Source of the DNA: Leptodontidium sp. MPI-SDFR-AT-0119
Lineage: Eukaryota > Ascomycota > Leotiomycetes > Helotiales > Leptodontidiaceae
NCBI GenBank assembly: GCA_020726505.1
Contig: JAHLEZ010000017.1
Span: 1,240,001-1,304,000 of the forward strand
Reading direction: 5' to 3'
DNA: 64,000 bases
Positions 46,343 to 57,602 of this stretch are shown one piece after another. The notes beneath the pieces are model-generated. The model was not told where the DNA came from and ran no database searches. It saw only the letters and a program-made list of their open reading frames with translations. The translations under genes and the position numbers were made by a program. Every line of letters starts with the position of its first letter. Positions within the stretch are counted from its first letter, which is position 1.

Positions 46343-46619
46343 TAAGAGAGACGAACCTTAATTTATATAATAAGAGGGTAACATGTAGCGAACTACCGGA
46401 AGAGATTCTAGGCTTTGTAAATAACAAATTAATTAAATCTAAAGATATCACATATTTAAAGAGTACGAATTAGTAAAGGAGGGGAGGAAAAAGATTCTAA
46501 TAAAATAAAATATATCTAGTGTTACGTTCTTGACGTTTTGTAATCAAGTGTTGGCTCCTTATATATGCGAAGGACTAGCGCAGTCATGTGACAAAAGAAA
46601 TCAGGGGCTGTCCCCACCA
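46343..46619 (-). repeat. Gypsy LTR, right copy (5' LTR)
   Basis: Partner of 34364-34640, with the same length of 277 bp. Its ends taagagagac and gtccccacca show RIP at the start and an intact end. Confidence 0.93.
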
Positions 46620-46624
46620 TAATA

Positions 46625-49600
46625 ATTCTCTTTTCTTGCGTCGATTAGCTTTAGCCTTACTTCCTAACCCTTTTAAGACATATAGAGGCTGTTCCTATTC
46701 ATAGAAATAATACACTTATTAAACGTAATAGTTTCGGTAGGAAGTAGTACTCGTATCAGCTTCGTTAGAAAACCGGCCTTAATAATCTTATTTTACTTTT
46801 TTACTAAGAAGTCCTTATCTCCTAGAATTAACGTGTCGTTTATTTGTATTCTTACGACTCTAAAGTTATGGCTTTCCTTAGTACTAATTAACAAGTATAA
46901 GTTATACGTTAACGTCTCTATTTATAAGTTCTTTACATAATGTTTATAGTATATATTAAACTAATAATTTCCAGACTTAAGTATATCGTATAATAGTAGT
47001 ATTACTATAAATATTATACTAAGAGGGAAATCTCCTGCGATTTCTTCTAGTAGTTATATAAAAATGTCCCGAAGAAGCCTTGTTTCTACTTAGACGTAAG
47101 CTTAAGTAATGTCCCTGATAACTAAATAAGATTCGAATTAGTTTTAGAGGCGATTTAAGTACTTAATAGCAGCGGCTAAGAAAATAAGTAACCGCTAGCT
47201 AAATCGTTAGATTATTAAAGACTAAGTTAGTATTTTTCTCTTCTTTTTGTCATTAAAGTAATAAATTATTAGTCTTAACTTCTTATATAAAGTTAACGTC
47301 TCCTTGCCTTTAACTTCGTCTATTATTCTTAACTTAAAAATGCGGTGGCCTCTCACTTTAAGATCGTCCTTATAAATAGGCACAAAAATACCCCTTTTAA
47401 TAAGTACTTCGTATTCCGTTCTTCGAGATTACTAGAATAATAGTCTAAGCGTTATAATCTTCCCTTCAGCGCGAAGTTTAGTGAATAACTCTCGATCCCT
47501 CGTCTCTTTCTTAATTAAAAACACTTTAGTATTATAATTATTATTAATAGTTAGCAAATCTAGTAAATATTTCGTAAATAAAATTTAGACAGCGATTCAG
47601 GGTAGATTTAGTACTATTTCGGTAGTGTTTCTAATTAGGGATCTTAGATATTATTTATAAATATCCTTTAGCAAGTTTTCTTTTTATCGTTTAACGCTAA
47701 AGGTATCTATCTTAAAGGGACAAATTATAATCGATTAAAACGTACGTATTCTCTTATTTCCTATATCGATCTTATATAATTCTCCTTTTATGCCTAAGAA
47801 ATCGTAAGGTCTTATTTATCTTTTACCTTTCTAGTATACTAAAACTTAATTATTAAGGTAAAAACCGTGAATATAAGTAGTTCCGGGGCCGTTTTATATA
47901 ACTAACGTATCACTAACTTTACGTATAACATAGATTTTCTATATTTCTTTTATAGCTTTCTTAATCGTAACCGCACGTTACTCGACTAACGGATTTAGGG
48001 AATCTAGCTTCGTTATTCTAAGGTATACCCTAAAAACAAGTAGTGTAGGGATTAGCCTATTAAGACTAATTATATCGTTTACTACTTTTACTACTATTTG
48101 CAGTTAGTTTTCGTTACTTAACTTAGGGTGCTCTTTAAAGATAATTTCGTAGGTATAACGTAATAGGCGGTGATATCGCTCAACTTTGTTAATTGAATAA
48201 TATACCTCAATAAGTACTAGCTTAAAAGTACTACTCACAAATCTAAGTGCACTTTAAAACTCCTTAGAATTGAAATTAATGTTATAGTCGTACACGACGA
48301 AATCTAGAGGTCTTAAGTAAGTGTTAATCTATATTAACTTAAATACGTTAAAAGTGGCCCGAGCCGTAGTAAAATCAAGGGCCTTTCGGAGTAGTTTCGC
48401 CGTACTAAAACTAGTTGCCTCATCTACTATGTAAAGGGCATATCGTTCTCCAAACATCGCGATGTCTACGTAAACTGTATAATTAAAGTCGACGTCGTCT
48501 TATAACTTAAAATAAAACCTATATAGAGCGTTTATATACCTTTGGCAATACTTATACATTTCCTTGACCCTTAATATGATTTCCGAATCATACTCATAGC
48601 CAGCTTAATCTAGCAGGTACTAAAGACGTCTTACTAAAGGGTGTCCGAAACGCCTATAAAGCCGACGTATTTCTAGTTCAGTTAAGTGACATGTATTAAT
48701 CGTTCTAGTAAAAGTGTCTAGTAATTGACGATATTAATCTAAAAGTAGCCATAAATACCTATACTTCTGTACAATTAAGTACTTCTTATCGCCCTAAATC
48801 AAGACGTTACGCAAGTTATTATACTACGCATTTAGCGCATCTAATTATTATAAACAAACTAGAAATAAGATATCTACGTCTACAATTTAGAAGTCCATTT
48901 CTCTAGCTGGAGTATTAATTATAGTAATTCCTAGAGACAGTCGCGAACCGGCACTAAATGTAATCCGGCTCTAGCCCGCCTAACTAGTGTCAAACTTAAT
49001 ATTTTAAATTCGCTATAAAGCTCGTAACTAATTAATTCTTCCCGTGTTTTTATTAAATGCCCTTATATTAATTAATAGTCTTTAAAAGAATCTGTCTATC
49101 TATTACGTTATATAGGCCTTATTATAAGCGGGTCTCTTGATTTTGCTTTCTAAGATATAAGTAGTCTTCCTCTCCTTAAGTTGCCCCATGACTTCTCGTG
49201 TATTATATTATACTTCACTTATTATAAATATAGTCGTGAAGTTTACGATGTTATCGCTATTATCGTCGTTAGAACTCTCTAAAGAGTCGTTAATATTTAT
49301 TAAAGTATTTAAATCCGTATCTTAGTAGTTTCCCAAATAGTATCCGGATGTAGTCTAGTTTTAATTAAAATTAAGATCGATTCCCTCAACATAAGTTAAG
49401 TAGCTCCTAAAAGTCTTATTTGTGGCTTTTACTCCTTTGGCCTTACGTACTACGAAGTATTGTGCCTTAGACGCTATCTACTTTTTGTTAAAGTAGCGAT
49501 TATTATAGTAATTTATTTTCTTGTAAATAATATAACTTATGTAGCTTAGTATAGGCTGGAATTTGTTTTCGCGTTTGTTTCTACTTAAAAATTTCATTTT

Positions 49601-51035
49601 GCGGTTAGAGTAATAAGCTGTCCTATCTATGATATAAGATTAGTGGCGATTCGTATGTGATCTAGAGTACTTACTTACCCTCGATCTCGAGTTATGAGTT
49701 ACTTTAACGCCGACGGCGGAGCGAAGATTATTTATTAACGTAAGGAAAGTAGGGGGTGCCTGAAATAAAACTATCTTGAAGAGGGGGTTCCCTAGTACTT
49801 CTTACACGAGCTTATTGCGGAGTATCTTATTATTCCGTATATTATTGTCTTTTAAGCTAAGTTAAATACTTTATAATTCCTTAGCGAAGTTCTCTAATTA
49901 AGTTAGTACTAATTTCCCTGTTTAATAAGGCTTCTCCTAAAATAATAAGAAAGTTAAACTAAACTACTGACTAAAGAACTTATTAGCTTTCTTCTTCGTC
50001 TCAAAATATTCGCGAGTCGTTTTAATAAGCTTATTAAATAAGTACCCCTTATTCTAGAAGTACCGGTAGTAGTATAAACTGGCTCCGTCTTATAGCATCG
50101 ACGAAAAGGCTCGGTTTTAAACCTTAGTCTTAATTAATACTCTTTAATATAAGTTAGCGAAGATATAAAGCTTTTTATTTAAGTAGTCCTTATCTTCGTT
50201 ATATTAGAGCTCCTTAGTGTACATCTTAGTAAGGTTTACTAACGATTTTGCCTAGTCTTAAGTTAATAAATTTATAATATATTATAATAGCCGAATCGGC
50301 TTCGTATATAGTTTAGTAGTCCTAAGAACCTCAAATAGTAATAATAACCCGTCCCGTAGGTGTATTACTAGCGTTAGTGTGGGATTTAGTAACGCGTGGT
50401 TATTTAATCTCTACGAGTAGAGATTACTTAGGGGATCCCTCCTAAGAGTAAATGAGAACTTCTTCTTTAGGATTATAAGTGGGGGGGTTATATTATATAA
50501 ATCCTCGACCTTATCTCCTTTAGTAAGGGAGATCTTAAGTAATCAAAAACATTAGGGTTTAATTTTATTAAAGTATTATTAGGAATAGTAGTAATAGTCG
50601 AGAGAGTAATTCTCGGATGTGATTTAGTACTAATTTGGGGTAATTCCGAATTTACATCTTTATTTAGTCCTCTAGCTACAAATTTTCCTTAGCTTATATT
50701 GTTTCTACTAGAGCATTTGCCGTCCTCGTTCCCTTAGCACGTCGTACGAATACGCTAAAGGCTCGTAAGTCGTTCTTAAGACACGTACGTTTTATTATCT
50801 TAATTAACCTGAACTTATTTATCGTCTAACCCTTAAAGTACTCTCAAAAGTCTTAGAAAAGGAACTCTCTCTTAAAGTATTCGTTACAAAAGTCCTTCCT
50901 AAACTTTCGTGAATATACTATTACGTTTACTAGGAAATCTAAATTAAGATTTGCTCTCTCCTTAAGTACAATTATAATATTAATGATTTCCGGAGTCAAT
51001 TCTAGCTCCGGGGTATAGTCTAAAGCATTCGCCAT
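46625..51035 (-). pseudogene. Copia gag and most of pol, RIP-damaged
   Basis: gag begins at ATG 51035 with MANALDYTPELELTPEIINI and stays open for 60 codons before an early stop. The sequence down to 46625 should hold the rest of gag, protease, integrase and RT, since the RNase H end lies at 33640-34050 on the same strand. Stops are so dense that I cannot place domains with certainty. The gypsy insertion splits the frame after 46625. Confidence 0.65.
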
Positions 51036-51356
51036 TGTATCAGATGCGATTTATAAGTAATCCGGTGAGTTCCCGGATAAGTTTCTCGAAGGTCCAAAGT
51101 TCTAGATTTAAGGATGTTGACTTGACAATCTTCGTAGAGTGACTGTCGTGTTGTAATAGTTCTTTTCTGACGTGCGATAGTCCTAGTCAAGTCTTAAGAG
51201 AGAAGTTGCCTTCTCTCTACGATCTAGAAAAGGTAAAATGCCCTTTAAGGAAAATACAATTAAGTACTCCTTAAGTTAAAGCCCAGAATTCGCTTTACAG
51301 CTTAAGACCTTTTCTGTTTATAGTAAAGTTGACGATACAAGCTTGCCACTAATTAG

Positions 51357-51612
51357 TGTCGGTGTAGTACCGGTTCATGTACCACACCGCATGTGTAAAT
51401 ATATTCTAATGCGAGTATAGCGATAAAGTAATAAATATATAGTTCAAAATTTGTGTATATTCTAAAAGAGTGCGAGGAGAACTAGACTATATACTACGAA
51501 ACCCTACTGAATCTCTACCGAAACTAGTCCGGCTGAGCTCTAACCCCTGACTTTGACCCGCACCCCCTTTTCCGGACCGAAGTATGCTCATGCAGGGACC
51601 TGTGGACCAACA
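51357..51612 (-). repeat. Copia LTR, right copy (5' LTR)
   Basis: Starts TGTCGGTG and ends GGACCAACA (TG...CA termini). It is followed by the duplication GTAAG (51613-51617). Confidence 0.93.
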
Positions 51613-51662
51613 GTAAGGCTCGCTAAAAATCCGGATTGAAGCTAGTTATGGACATTGCTGTA

Positions 51663-51756
51663 GGAATTTAATTTTCTAGCATGAGTTGACGTGCTCGGTA
51701 TAATAGCCAGTGTCGATTTCCTTGTTGCAGGTGTGACAGCGTTCGAGGCCTCTCAT
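51663..51756 (-). pseudogene. Front end of the transposon-split zinc-finger/JmjC-like gene
   Basis: ATG 51756 opens MRGLERCHTCNKEIDTGYY, then TEHVNSC, a stop at a former Gln-like codon, and KIKF up to the transposon edge. The Cys/His spacing is C-x2-C-x11-H-x3-C, as in a C2HC zinc finger. Beyond the transposon (from 28246 downwards) the same frame goes on with CLRCGKSYARLRGHRC, a second Cys/His cluster. Removing the element and one TA restores the frame across the junction, so both pieces belong to one gene. Confidence 0.6.
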
Positions 51757-52338
51757 GTCTACTTGATGAATAGATGGCGCATGCTAGAGATCGCGTTAGT
51801 GTGCTAGAGGAGGCTTTGCTGTGCTATCCCCAAACCCGCACATCCCGCACTTTAAGCGGGGCCACTTTCCAAGCTTTATAAGGGTTGTTGCCTTATACGA
51901 CGAGTTATAATAAAAGTGAAAGTGCATTATTATAAAAGTAAATAATAAGTAAAATACGCTTAATTGCCTAGTGCAACGTACATCTAGAATATTTGTTAGT
52001 AGTCTCACGTGATAGTATTAGAGAGGAAGAGGGCCAAAATCAGTCAAAGACCGCCAAGCCCGCCAAGCCGTGCTGTGAATGGTCATATTCCAAACCCCCC
52101 ACGTGATGCTTAGCTGCAGGAACATCAAAACTTTTTCACACCAAATCTTCATTCTTTGATTTTAAACGCGTGCATCTAAACCAACCTTTAATTTACCCTT
52201 ACATATAAAGCCACCAGGGTATTCCTTAAATTAAGCGCTTTAAATTGATCTTATCAACTTGTCATTCGGTTAGGTGGTTCTTTAGTTATTAATTATCTTA
52301 GAATCTCACTTGTTTTCCCATTGAATTAAGATTAGCTA
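51757..52338. other. Gene-free stretch
   Basis: About 580 bp. A small hairpin, cccgc-acttta-agcggg, lies near 51847-51864. 51990-52130 has ordinary GC content with gccaagcccgccaagcc and a cacgtgat word. It may be the former promoter of the split gene. No coding content is seen. Confidence 0.35.
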
Positions 52339-52340
52339 AT

Positions 52341-52500
52341 GAGAGAGCCTCTTTCTCCTCTATTCCGGCCTTCACGGCCAAACCTCACTTCCCTTAAGGG
52401 AGGAGTTCTCTCTCTTCACTCGACTGGCATAACCAAATCACACTTCCGCCAAGAGAGAGCCCCTTTCTCCTCCATTTCGGCCGTCACGGCCGCGAAACCG
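52341..52500. repeat. Imperfect direct repeat of about 43 bp
   Basis: gagagagcc(t/c)c(t)tttctcct, then cc(a/t)tt-ccggcc-tcacggcc, occurs at about 52341-52383 and 52453-52498, about 110 bp apart. Non-coding as far as I can see. Confidence 0.7.
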
Positions 52501-52895
52501 CCCAAAAATATCAATTTCAGGGGGGATTGCGGCTGTGCCAAGGATCTCAACGAAAGGACCACCAATCAAGGATTGCTGTTTCATGAGGCTCTGTATCCGA
52601 GCATCAGAACCTGGTAAGTGGATCCAATTGACCAAGCAAAGCTCTGTATCACTGCCTGTGCTTAAATACCCTAGCTACTTTGCAAGCCCAACTGGACTCT
52701 ACCTTTATATATCCTCTCCTCTCCCCGGCTTTTCTTTTTTCTCCTGAATCAAACGCGCTTTTTGACGTGTTAGTATCGTGGGTTGAATATCTACCCATTT
52801 CCTATTAAAGAGCCCTCTCTTTCTTGATATATCTCTTACTTTTTACTAAGTCTTGTCAATTACTCTTCATTCAGTACTTATTTAACCTCTTTAAC

Positions 52896-53099
52896 ATGCC
52901 TCTTCAGACTCTAGAATGCCTCGTTTGCCACGAGTTTTAACCCAGAAGTTCTGGCTACTTTCCTCGCGAACTAAATGGAGCTCTACAAAATGTATGCTTT
53001 AATTGTTGGAACTTAGAAGCATTTCACAACCTCCCTGATATCCCCCGGTCTGAATTCGAGGTTCATATTCATCGTCGTCCTGCGTCCCCAATGGAATAG
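52896..53099 (+). pseudogene. Small Cys-rich (zinc-ribbon-like) protein relic
   Basis: A 67-codon frame from ATG 52896 to TAG 53097-53099: MPLQTLECLVCHEF, stop, PRSSGYFPRELNGALQNVC, FNCWNLEAF, then VHIHRRPASPME. Two CxxC pairs (CLVC and CFNC) about 25 residues apart suggest a zinc ribbon. The single internal stop (TAA) follows Phe and could be a former CAA. The family is not known to me. An active gene with the stop inside an intron is unlikely, as no good splice sites surround it. Confidence 0.45.
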
Positions 53100-53249
53100 T
53101 CCTTGACTCGGAAATAAAAACATAGCATGTGAAAAACGGACCCGTGCCGTCTCAGTCCCTCTGACAGTGCTCCTTGATGTGGCCATTCTTTACTAATAGT
53201 AAAAAGGAGGTGAATCCCAATTCCCGTGCGTACAAAAATGTTCGTTTAA

Positions 53250-53725
53250 AGAGCGCCTTGTGCATATCATCCCCGGCGCTTGCTGAGCCTGCTTCGTTCT
53301 GCCGCATTCTCGATATGTCGCATTCTCGATATGTCGTTTCTCCAACAGCTATACCAAGAGCCCTGCCGCCACATTATTCGTCGTATCTCTGACATCTCAT
53401 TTTCAAGTTGTCTCTCCCTGAATAGTAGCACAAGTTGCGCAGGAAGACAAAAGGCTTGATTCCATTCTTTCGCATCAAGGAGGCCTATCTAGGCTCCTTT
53501 ATAGAGGGCCAAAGCATCTTCTGGAGCTCGCGGTATCAAATTACTGATGATCTCAACCGCCATGTCCGCTGTACACTCCCCCCGCCTGACTTCCTCTGAG
53601 AACACGGTAAGAAGTGCTAGGCGTCTGATATGCTTCTGGCCCTGCGCATCCTTGTCTCAAAGATGTTGTATTAATATTTCGATGAAAGAATGAAGTTGAA
53701 GAGAGTTTTTCGGTCTGAAATCCCC
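53250..53725 (-). pseudogene. Unidentified gene remnant, two stops
   Basis: One minus-strand frame of about 155 codons has protein-like content: NSLQLHSFIEILIQHL, stop, DKDAQGQKHIRRLALLTVF, SEEVRRGECTADMAVEII, PRAPEDALALYKGA, stop, IGLLDAKEWNQAFCLPAQL, LFRERQLENEMSEIRRIM. The two stops (TGA and TAG) would be Arg and Gln before C-to-T change. There is no recognised family; the alpha-helical charge pattern is clear. Start and end are unknown. Confidence 0.4.
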
Positions 53726-53904
53726 CCTAGTATAATAAGAACAATCTCACAAATATTTGATATAGCCATGTAAGAAGGTAGATGTTGCTTGAGTGGTGAG
53801 AGATTTCATCTGCTGAAAGTCTGAGGCTTTAGGTGTAGGGGAAGTATTGTGTTGCCACCTACGACAAGAATGTCTCTACACCAAAGAATACTTTCAGTCA
53901 GACT

Positions 53905-53990
53905 AGGGCAGCTGGGGGCGCGGGGGCGCAGAGACATGAGGCACGAACAAGGGGCAGAGACGGGGGGCAGAGACATGGGGCAGAGACATC
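53905..53990. repeat. GGGGCAGAGACAT minisatellite
   Basis: About five imperfect units of ggggcgcagagacatg/ggggcagagac(at), 13-16 bp each, GC-rich. Not in a recognised gene. Confidence 0.75.
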
Positions 53991-54509
53991 GCATTCGCTA
54001 GTGGTTGCGTAAGATCCTTGGGTTGCTGGTGCTTTACCAGTTGTCTTAACGTGACGTTAGCGCTAGAGGTAAATTTGACGACCCAACACAACAGAACTCA
54101 AGAGTGATTGGATGGGAGTTGCTAACATTGAAGACTTAGCTTTCAAAGCTCTGAACTTCTTCACATTCTGAGATTTGTCCTAGCCACTGAAAGTAACCCT
54201 AGTCCAAAAGGTAGGGTTTTTCAGTGGCTTGCAGACTGTTGTGGAGAATGCACTGTCGTCACGCGAAGGAGTGGATGTTTTATGAAGGGATGATTGGGTC
54301 TTATATGGTGAAATTTGAAGATTCTACTAATTACATAACAATCACAACTGCATCAACCCTGAAAGCAGTCACAAGTATCCCTCTCCATACTTCTGTGCTT
54401 TCCTCCCTTGATATTTCTGGAGGCTGACGCCAAATATAAAGCCTCCGCCAACTCTCTTTCTAAGAAAGTCCTTACACAAGCTCGAAACTTATCAGAATCC
54501 TTAGAAGCT

Positions 54510-56280
54510 ATGCAAATTGACGAAATTTCTGAAATGCAAAAGGGGGAGCAACCAGTTTTAATCAAGAGAGGATGGAGGTTCTATGGAACATTTGGGACCC
54601 TTGTACTCCTCAATCTTATATGTGCTATTGACGCCACTATTCTCTCAGTAGCATTACCTGTAAGAGGCTACCTAGACAACCGTCCTACTATACTGACTAT
54701 ACTTCAAGATAATAGCTACAGATCTAAAAGGCACCACTGCTATTCAGGCTTTCTGGGTTGGGACTTCATTCCTCTTATAAGCACGAGGCGGCCTCTTACT
54801 TCAGAAGTATAGCACTTACACAACCACAGATGCTCGACAGTCTTTCAACCTTTATGGGCATCCTTCTCACACATTAGCGGGCGAAAGCCAGTCCTCCTAG
54901 CAGCCTTGTTGCTTTTTACAGTGGGCACAATCATCGCATTAGTTGCTGACAATGTAGCCCTATTACTCGTGGGAAGATGTGTGTAAGGTATCGGTGGCGG
55001 GGGTCTCGTCGCTCTCACCTATGTTGTTATCACTGATATGGTTACTCTACGAGAGCGAGGTAAATACATGTCTGTAATATCACTCCAGTGGGCTATTAGA
55101 TCCGTGGTTAGTCCTGTCATTAGTGGAGCTTTCGCGGAGAAAGCCACTTGGCGATGGATTTTCTGGCTCAACATTCCATTCTGTGTTTTTGCTGCCGTAG
55201 GGATCCCCTTCTGTCTTAGGCTACATATCAAGGGAGGATCGATCTGGACGAAACTTCGCGCCTTCGACTGGTTCGGATCCTTCCTCTTCGTGGCTACGAC
55301 GACAAGTTGTCTCATTCCAGTAACATGGGTCAGTCTACCAACATATTCCATACAAAGTATCATTTTGACATCTGTAGGGCGGTGTAATGTACAACTGGTC
55401 CTCGTGGCGAACTCTCGTCCCATTAATCCTTGGCCTCTTCGGCCTTATTGGCTTCACTTTATACTCCTTCTACATATCCACCGAGCCACTCATACGCCGC
55501 ACCCTCTTCAATACTCCCACCGCAATCGTCGCCTACATCGGTACGCTAGTCCAAGGCCTAATCGTCTGGTCGCTCCTCTATTACATGCCCCTCTACTTCG
55601 AGGTCGCGAAGAACTACTCAGCCATCACCTCCGCTATTGCCATCTTCCCCTTTACCTTCACCGTCGCCCCCGCCGCCGTTATAGTTGGCCTTGTCATCAC
55701 CAAGACCGGTCGTTACAGGCCCTCACTCTGGATTGGATGGCTCCTCACAACCCTTGGCGTGGGCCTCCTCATCTATCTCCAACAGTCGACTAATATACCC
55801 TCCTGGATCTCCCTCTCCCTCGTTGCTGGAACCGGCCTTGGCATGCTTTTCAGTGCGCAAGGCTTTGCTGCGCAAGCCTCAGCCTCCAATGCCGACCTCC
55901 CTTTCGCTGGCGCCATGTATAGTTTCTTCCGGGCATTTGGGCAAACTCTCGGTGTCGCTATCTCTGGAGTCATATTCCAGAACACCTTTAAGAAGAGAGT
56001 CCTTGCTACCGCATATTCGGCCTTTGCAGATGAGTGGTCTCGAGAAGCGAGTTCATTCGTACAGGTGGTGAAAGCGTGGAGTGATATCGGGGAGGAAGGG
56101 GTGATGAAAGAGGTAGTGGTTAGGGCCTATGTTAAGAGCCTGCGGATGGTGTGGTGTGTTATGTGCGTGTTGGCAGGAGGAGCGTCTATTGCAAGTTTGG
56201 TGTGGACAAGAGAGATTAGCTTAGAGAGGGAGTTGGAGACGGAGCAAGGATTTAGGTACGACATGAACGAATACAGATGA
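54510..56280 (+). pseudogene. MFS multidrug/toxin-type exporter with one stop and one lost donor
   Basis: Exons 54510-54659, 54709-54776, 54830-55328 and 55378-56280 would give 540 codons. Introns 1 and 3 (49 bp each) are GT-AG. Intron 2 (54777-54829) starts ATAAGC where GTAAGC is expected, a G-to-A change. Family content includes LNLICAIDATILSVALP (TM1), VFQPLWASFSHISGRKPVLL, GRCV*GIGGGG (the stop TAA at 54984-54986 replaces the usual Gln), TLRERGKYMSV and TWRWIFWLNIPF. Further TM stretches follow, such as LVPLILGLFGLIGFTLYSF and IVGLVITKTGRYRP. The family is the fungal DHA2-like 14-helix exporters, which pump small molecules out of the cell. The two lesions should block a full protein. Otherwise the frame is open to the end. 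Confidence 0.85.
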
Positions 56281-57602
56281 AGAGGTTGTAACAAAATAAG
56301 TTAAGTTAGTAGTTCATGTTAAGAATTCATAGTCTTGGGGCCGTTGTAGCTGTCTAGTAGGTGTCACATGTGATCTGGGATCCAACTAGTTTTCCGTTAC
56401 AGAGACGGACGTTATGTTCTAACTAAATTTATGCGCTTTGCAAATGTTTCTCCGAGGAGAGATCGTGCCCTACAATAAGACGGCGAATAACCGGTTATAA
56501 GTTATAGTAGTTTGTAGTATATGGGTTTCTCGCATAGGTTATATCGGCTAATATGTTCAAGTTTGAAATTAGTGTACTAAACTAGCAAGATCTAAAAGAT
56601 TTCTTTACGTTTCCGACTTAAAATGAAATCAAAGCACTTGTATCATCAAAAAAAAATCCACCTCCTTCCAATGAGATGATAGCCAGCCTGTGAATATCCT
56701 CAATCATATCCATCAAGACAAGGTCAAGAGTACAGGTCCCGCAAGAGTCGCGAGGGCAAGGTCATCAGTATTATCCGGCTGTTGTGTCGTTACCAACTTA
56801 TCGGCCAGAAAACCCACGTCGTCGACCACTCAAGTTCCAATTCGAAGGTTGGTTAGAAGAGGATTCAAGCTCGAAAGTGAAGGAGTACTTTAGCTATGAT
56901 ACTAATGACTTTCGGGATGGCGCCTATATTATGAGAGCCTATTAAGTTAGTTCGATATTGAAGCTAGGTCGGGTACTTGATAGCACTTCATGCAAAGTAT
57001 CTTCAGAGGATGCTGACTCTCAGCCGAGAGATGCTTTCGAATGGCTAGCAAATGCGATGCTCAGATGTTGCACCTCATCGGGTTCGCGCCCGACACGGAA
57101 TTAGATAATTTCATGAACTTTATAGAAATTAAATTGGATTATATAAATGAGAATGATAGATGTCCTACCTCCTGCTACCTCATGCTAAAATCATCTACAA
57201 GTGGCGCGCGCGCCCTAAACCTTCCCTAAATCGTCGTCAGGTGTTCGTCGGCTTTCTTAGGGTTAGCGATCTGATGCTTGTCACGCCCAATTAAGACGCC
57301 CATACAGCCATTGGCATCGTGGTGTTTGCAGCGAGGTAGCTGCCAATACGGCCAAGAGGCTTATATTAACGCTAAAATTATTATAACTGGCTACGTTTTT
57401 AAAGCAAGGCGATAATAGGGTGCTAAGGCCGCCTTTCTTTAACATTACGTTTTATAAACGCCACACATGTATAAAACATTGATCTCCCGGTCTCCTTATC
57501 TTACATTCCTCCCTTCCTGTCCTCTTTACATACTAGCATCCTTTGGATTCACTAACTTTTAGCTGCTGAGCAGTTGCGATGTAAATTACATTATGCTACT
57601 AT
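56281..57602. other. Intergenic region with weak coding-like patch
   Basis: About 1.3 kb. A plus-strand frame at about 56690-56946 without ATG has content such as SLPTYRPENPRRRPLKFQF and EYFSYDTNDFRDGAYIM. After a TAA it goes on with DAFEWLANAML. It could be an exon remnant, but I have no family for it. A gcgcgcgcgc run lies near 57204. The rest shows nothing. Confidence 0.3.

Larger units (their letters stand above)
34364..46619 (-). mobile_element. Ty3/gypsy LTR retrotransposon, 12.3 kb, nested in copia
   Basis: 277-bp LTRs at 34364-34640 and 46343-46619, each beginning with a TGGGAGGGAC-type end and closing with GTCCCCACCA. They are flanked by the duplication TAATA (34359-34363, 46620-46624). 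A purine tract (aaagggggggacgcatg, minus strand) borders the left LTR, so coding is on the minus strand and the right LTR is the 5' one. Gag-like sequence lies near 44600-44950 (RLHTNSYFNRLEYDFKTLI). The reverse transcriptase has the fungal FLDDVGVKGP motif, here FLDNVGVKG, near 40700-40725. Integrase-like tail sequence is near 38350-38700 (LTFLNLKLDIDL). The element is longer than most gypsy elements because of about 3.3 kb behind pol. Confidence 0.9.
31718..51612 (-). mobile_element. Ty1/copia LTR retrotransposon, holding a nested gypsy element
   Basis: 256-bp LTRs at both ends, 5-bp duplication GTAAG. Coding is on the minus strand, so the 5' LTR is the right one. gag starts near 51035 (MANALDYTPELELTPEII). 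The RNase H end of pol lies near 33640-34050 and shows TKCKRVTYIIL, IYTDSLSLYKCIIKL and the copia signature NPADA after RELTEV. The Ty3/gypsy element 34364-46619 splits pol. Without it the copia element is about 7.6 kb. Frames are broken by dense RIP. Confidence 0.9.
28249..51660 (+). mobile_element. Outer Tc1/mariner-type DNA transposon, TA duplication
   Basis: Inverted ends are cagcaatgtccataactaac at 28249 and the matching reverse complement ending at 51660, both next to TA (28247-28248, 51661-51662). The ends match over about 60 bp once the copia element is removed: catccggattttt-type sequence, gcgagcct, aaaagt. Without the nested insertion (31718-51612 plus one GTAAG copy) the element would be about 3.5 kb. 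It carries a DD34E transposase on the plus strand (about 28390-29440) and a second frame on the minus strand (about 29690-31601). RIP damage is heavy. Confidence 0.85.

Noticed and set aside
28249..51660. A giant Starship-like element
   Set aside because: No captain-type tyrosine recombinase (DUF3435) is seen. The long distance between the inverted ends is fully explained by nested retrotransposons.
54960..55010. Intron that would remove the stop in the MFS gene
   Set aside because: The family motif GRxxQGIGGGG runs through the stop without a gap, so splicing here would delete conserved residues.
57240..57275. Telomere-like ttagggttag
   Set aside because: Only one and a half repeat units, with no array.
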